From NCBI GenBank assembly GCA_018242665.1, contig JAFEBL010000010.1, positions 62,001-126,000 on the forward strand: 64,000 nt of DNA, in the 5' to 3' direction. Below are positions 61,710 to 64,000 of this stretch, piece by piece (the stretch's first letter is position 1; each line of letters starts with the position of its first letter). The notes under the pieces are model-generated. The model ran no database searches. It was not told where the DNA came from and saw only the letters and a program-made list of their open reading frames with translations. Source of the DNA: Nitrospira sp. GTDB lineage: Bacteria; Nitrospirota; Nitrospiria; Nitrospirales; Nitrospiraceae. The position numbers and the translations under genes are program-made.

Positions 61710-61739
61710 TTGACATGTTTTAATTTATCCTGATACGGT
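61710..61739 (+). promoter_or_regulatory. Likely promoter for the zinc-ribbon/TOBE/PEP-CTERM genes
   Basis: Perfect TTGACA at 61710-61715 and, after 18 bases, TACGGT with an extended TG just before it (61731-61739). Lies in an AT-rich patch about 50 bases ahead of the ATG at 61788. Confidence 0.45.
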
Positions 61740-61787
61740 CCCCCATCGCCGAGCAGAATGCAGGTCACAACCGAAAGGAGAGGTGTG

Positions 61788-62039
61788 ATGAACGTGCGAC
61801 GTAGCCGCTTAGCCATCGGAACCTGTCCCGGCTGCTCCGGAAATACGCTGGTGTCGAACGGAGCATTTTGGCGCTGTGAAGTCTGCCGCTATGCCGTGAC
61901 CTCCACCGCGTTGGCTGCGGACCGTGCCGCGGCAGAAGCGGTGGTGAGACACTCGTTACAAGGATTTCGTGACCGCTTCGAAACGCACACCGGCGTCGAG
62001 GAGGCCGATCTCGATGCGATCCCGGCCGGCAGCCACTAG
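61788..62039 (+). CDS. Small zinc-ribbon protein
   Basis: An 83-aa protein with two CxxC pairs (CPGC, CEVC) 15 residues apart forming a zinc ribbon in residues 11-35, then a helical tail. AAAGGAG precedes the ATG at 61788, which I prefer to the earlier in-frame ATG. It is the first + strand gene after the divergent receptor. Function unknown. Confidence 0.65.
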   Translation: MNVRRSRLAIGTCPGCSGNTLVSNGAFWRCEVCRYAVTSTALAADRAAAEAVVRHSLQGFRDRFETHTGVEEADLDAIPAGSH

Positions 62040-62069
62040 CATGCGTCTATCGCCACGCAAGGAGGGCAC

Positions 62070-62756
62070 ATGACACTCACAGCAGTTCTTCCCAAGAACA
62101 GCCAGGCCCTGACAAGCAGGGTCAAGCCGTCCATGCTCATCGTGAACAAATTAATGGGGCTGATCGTCGCATGCCGCCATCCGCATCGCCGACATGTTCA
62201 AGTGCGCACGGCCGATGGCATTCATGTGACCGTGCACGACCCCGTCCGCCCCGGACACACACGAGCCCTGTCCATCGGGCAACAGCTCTCGCTGCGCATC
62301 CCGCCGCATGCCGTCACCATCAGTCCCGAAAGACCCATCAACGCCACGGAGGAAAACGTGTGGCCCGCGCGCGTCGTCTTGCCGGCCGGTCAGGAACGAG
62401 GTTCCTTGCTGGTGGTGAAGATTATCGGACACCCCTGGACGGTGACCAGCACGCAGCAGGGATGGCCGCGGTCCCGCCCGCTTCGCGCATGGGACCGTGT
62501 CACTGTGCGGATTCGTCCCGAAGCCTGCGTGATCGATCAACGCTACCCCGACGACTCCCATCTCCGTCCGCGTCTCCTGACAGAGTCGTCCGCCCTTCCC
62601 GCCGACCTGCCTCGCACTCGGCCGGATAGACGCCCACCATATCCGGCTCTCAAGGGCAGGGAAACGCTCTCCTGTGTTCCCTGCCCCCCTTGTCCTGAGG
62701 ACCATCGCGACCCTGTACCACACACTCTCGAGCGTCACCATTCCCGCAATGAATGA
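62070..62756 (+). CDS. TOBE-like domain protein
   Basis: A 228-aa cytoplasmic protein. Residues about 25-90 and 95-165 look like two TOBE-type small barrels (HVQVRTADGIHVTVHDPV; WPARVVLPAGQERGSLLVV; WDRVTVRIRPEACVI), the fold used for molybdate sensing in ModC and Mop proteins. The last 60 residues are Pro/Arg-rich with CVPCPPCP and look disordered. AAGGAGGG precedes the ATG. Assignment to TOBE is by pattern only. It sits 12 bases before the PEP-CTERM gene. Confidence 0.55.
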   Translation: MTLTAVLPKNSQALTSRVKPSMLIVNKLMGLIVACRHPHRRHVQVRTADGIHVTVHDPVRPGHTRALSIGQQLSLRIPPHAVTISPERPINATEENVWPARVVLPAGQERGSLLVVKIIGHPWTVTSTQQGWPRSRPLRAWDRVTVRIRPEACVIDQRYPDDSHLRPRLLTESSALPADLPRTRPDRRPPYPALKGRETLSCVPCPPCPEDHRDPVPHTLERHHSRNE

Positions 62757-62768
62757 AAGGAGCCGGTC

Positions 62769-63872
62769 ATGATCCATCGACGCCGCCACCTCCGCAGCCT
62801 GACACCAGTTCTGCTCAGCCTCTTCATCAGTCTCTGGTCGGTCCCGCCCCTCCTCGCGCTGCCGATCACCGACCAGTTCTCCCTCTCCGGGCTCGTCAAC
62901 AACGTGGCGACCTTTGCGCTCGGCGATCTCCAGGCGTTTACACCGGTGACGCAGAACGTCTCCTTTCAATCCGGGGCTGGCACCGTATCCACCAGCTTCA
63001 CCGGCGTACCGCTGTATGACTTTTTGTCGAGTGCCCAGGGGGGAGGGGGGATCATCCAGAACGGCGCCGTCAAAAACGATCTCCTCCGCGACTATGTCGT
63101 CGCCACAGGCAGTGACGGGTATCGCGCGGTCTATTCCGTGGGAGAAATTCTCCCGAATTTTGGCGGCCAGAAGGATTTGATCGCCTATCAGTCCAACGGG
63201 CAACCGTTGGGAAACGACGGCTTCGCTCGCACCACTGCACCCGGTGATATCGCCGGAGGCCGTTACGTCTCGAACCTGTCTTCGCTCCAAGTCCAGTCGG
63301 CCACACCTGCCTCCCTCATCAACGGAACCGGCGGAGGCCCTTCGACGCAGTTCACCCTTACAGGACAAGTGTCGCAGCCGGGAACGTTCACGCTTTCCGC
63401 GCTGCAAGCCCTTCCGTCCGCAACCGAAACCGTGACCTATCGCGCAGGCCAATCCACGGTTACTGGCACCTTTACCGGCGTGCCGCTCTGGACCTTGCTG
63501 TCCAATGCCGGGCTCATCACCGACCCCAATATCAAGAACGATCTGTTGGGAAAGTATCTGGTGGCGACGGGCAGCGACGGGTACAAGGCCGTCATCGCAC
63601 TCGGCGAGATTTCTCCCCGATTCGGCAACAACAACAGCCTGGTCGCCTATAGCGTGAACGGGCAGGGCCTCGGCGCCGACGGATTCGCGCGACTGGTTGT
63701 CCCGGGGGATACCTTCGGCGGCCGGTATGTGTCGAATCTCATTGGCCTGGAAGTCTTCGACTCACGCGGCTCAGCTTCTGCCCCTGAGCCGGCCACCGCG
63801 TGGCTGCTCCTCGCAGGAATCCCGGCCCTCGTTCTGCTCGGACGCCGGCGACAAGACGAATTCGACGCCTAG
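62769..63872 (+). CDS. PEP-CTERM exported protein with two molybdopterin-oxidoreductase-type domains
   Basis: A 367-aa exported protein. Signal peptide ends near LLALPI. Two homologous units of about 135 residues follow (about 38-175 and 193-330), each with FTGVPLxxLLS, VATGSDGYxAV, G(Q)xLGxDGFAR and PGDxxGGRYVSNL, the pattern of proteins annotated as molybdopterin-dependent oxidoreductase domains. The C-terminus has PEP (PEPATAWLL), a membrane helix and RRRR-like basic residues (GRRRQDE), a PEP-CTERM sorting signal. There is no cysteine anywhere, so the usual Mo-ligating Cys of sulfite-oxidase enzymes is missing. AAAGGAG precedes the ATG. Confidence 0.75.
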   Translation: MIHRRRHLRSLTPVLLSLFISLWSVPPLLALPITDQFSLSGLVNNVATFALGDLQAFTPVTQNVSFQSGAGTVSTSFTGVPLYDFLSSAQGGGGIIQNGAVKNDLLRDYVVATGSDGYRAVYSVGEILPNFGGQKDLIAYQSNGQPLGNDGFARTTAPGDIAGGRYVSNLSSLQVQSATPASLINGTGGGPSTQFTLTGQVSQPGTFTLSALQALPSATETVTYRAGQSTVTGTFTGVPLWTLLSNAGLITDPNIKNDLLGKYLVATGSDGYKAVIALGEISPRFGNNNSLVAYSVNGQGLGADGFARLVVPGDTFGGRYVSNLIGLEVFDSRGSASAPEPATAWLLLAGIPALVLLGRRRQDEFDA

Positions 63873-64000
63873 GCAAAGGATTTGTCCCGCCCCCATGAAA
63901 CCAGCAGGCGGCCTATCGCATCTCGATGTGGAGGCGGGACACACAGGCGACGCGGGCTGCGAATCCACTCTGCAGACAGTGCCATGCAGGAGCACCGGCG

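Noticed and set aside
1-64000. CRISPR arrays and rRNA genes
   Set aside because: No regularly spaced repeats and no rRNA-like sequence were seen on either strand.

Overview
This 64 kb window is a high-GC Gram-negative chromosome segment. It has an outer-membrane porin, a TonB-dependent receptor, several lipoproteins and a PEP-CTERM-type exported protein, and one encoded tRNA. The mix of very compact gene packing, duplicated molybdate uptake genes and amino-acid catabolism would fit a Nitrospirota (Nitrospira-like) bacterium. That assignment is an inference from gene style and content; no rRNA or marker gene here settles it. Region 1 (about 0.1-23.4 kb, all + strand) is one long catabolic gene train with many ATGA/GTGA overlaps. 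It begins with tyrosine/phenylalanine breakdown: a half-size 4-hydroxyphenylpyruvate dioxygenase-like protein, homogentisate dioxygenase and a fumarylacetoacetate hydrolase, followed by an orphan phosphoribosyltransferase-like gene. It continues with a 2-oxoacid (probably branched-chain) dehydrogenase E1a/E1b/E2, thiolase, 3-hydroxyacyl-CoA dehydrogenase, a B12 mutase large subunit, a metallo-beta-lactamase-fold protein, the B12 small subunit, methylcrotonyl-CoA carboxylase beta, an enoyl-CoA hydratase, HMG-CoA lyase, a short MeaB-like GTPase, methylcitrate-cycle prpD/prpB/prpC, an acyl-CoA ligase and a long acyl-CoA dehydrogenase. Together these can take Tyr/Phe, Leu, Ile and Val to acetyl-CoA, fumarate, succinate and pyruvate. 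Active-site residues of the mutase (Phe and Gln at the specificity positions) point to isobutyryl-CoA mutase, so valine would be routed through butyryl-CoA. The biotin carboxylase subunit and E3 are not in the window. Region 2 (23.4-27 kb) holds an MscS-type channel, an elongator tRNA-Met(CAU), a single-haem DUF3365-like periplasmic protein, and a minus-strand three-gene unit: a LexA-like repressor with an XRE-type DNA-binding domain, a small coiled-coil protein and a small zinc-ribbon protein. The repressor has a 17-bp palindrome lying over its predicted -10 and start codon, and its mRNA looks leaderless. Region 3 (27.6-45.1 kb, all minus strand) is the main unexplained system. It reads, in transcription order: class-3 lipase, a giant beta-rich protein split in two by a frameshift at a G9 tract, two large unknown proteins (757 and 1178 aa, overlapping by ATGA), a Kelch-like propeller protein, a secreted propeller-like protein, and a membrane-anchored fibre-like protein. 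Region 4 (45.9-57.6 kb, minus strand) is a molybdate/tungstate uptake and control region: two near-identical modBC-mop sets, two ModA-like binding proteins, a HTH-Mop regulator, a HTH plus periplasmic-binding-protein-like regulator, an OprP-like porin, lipoproteins and a secreted VOC protein. Region 5 (57.8-64 kb) has a lipoprotein, a TonB-dependent receptor with a small exported partner, and on the + strand a zinc-ribbon protein, a TOBE-like protein and a cysteine-free, duplicated molybdopterin-oxidoreductase-fold PEP-CTERM protein.
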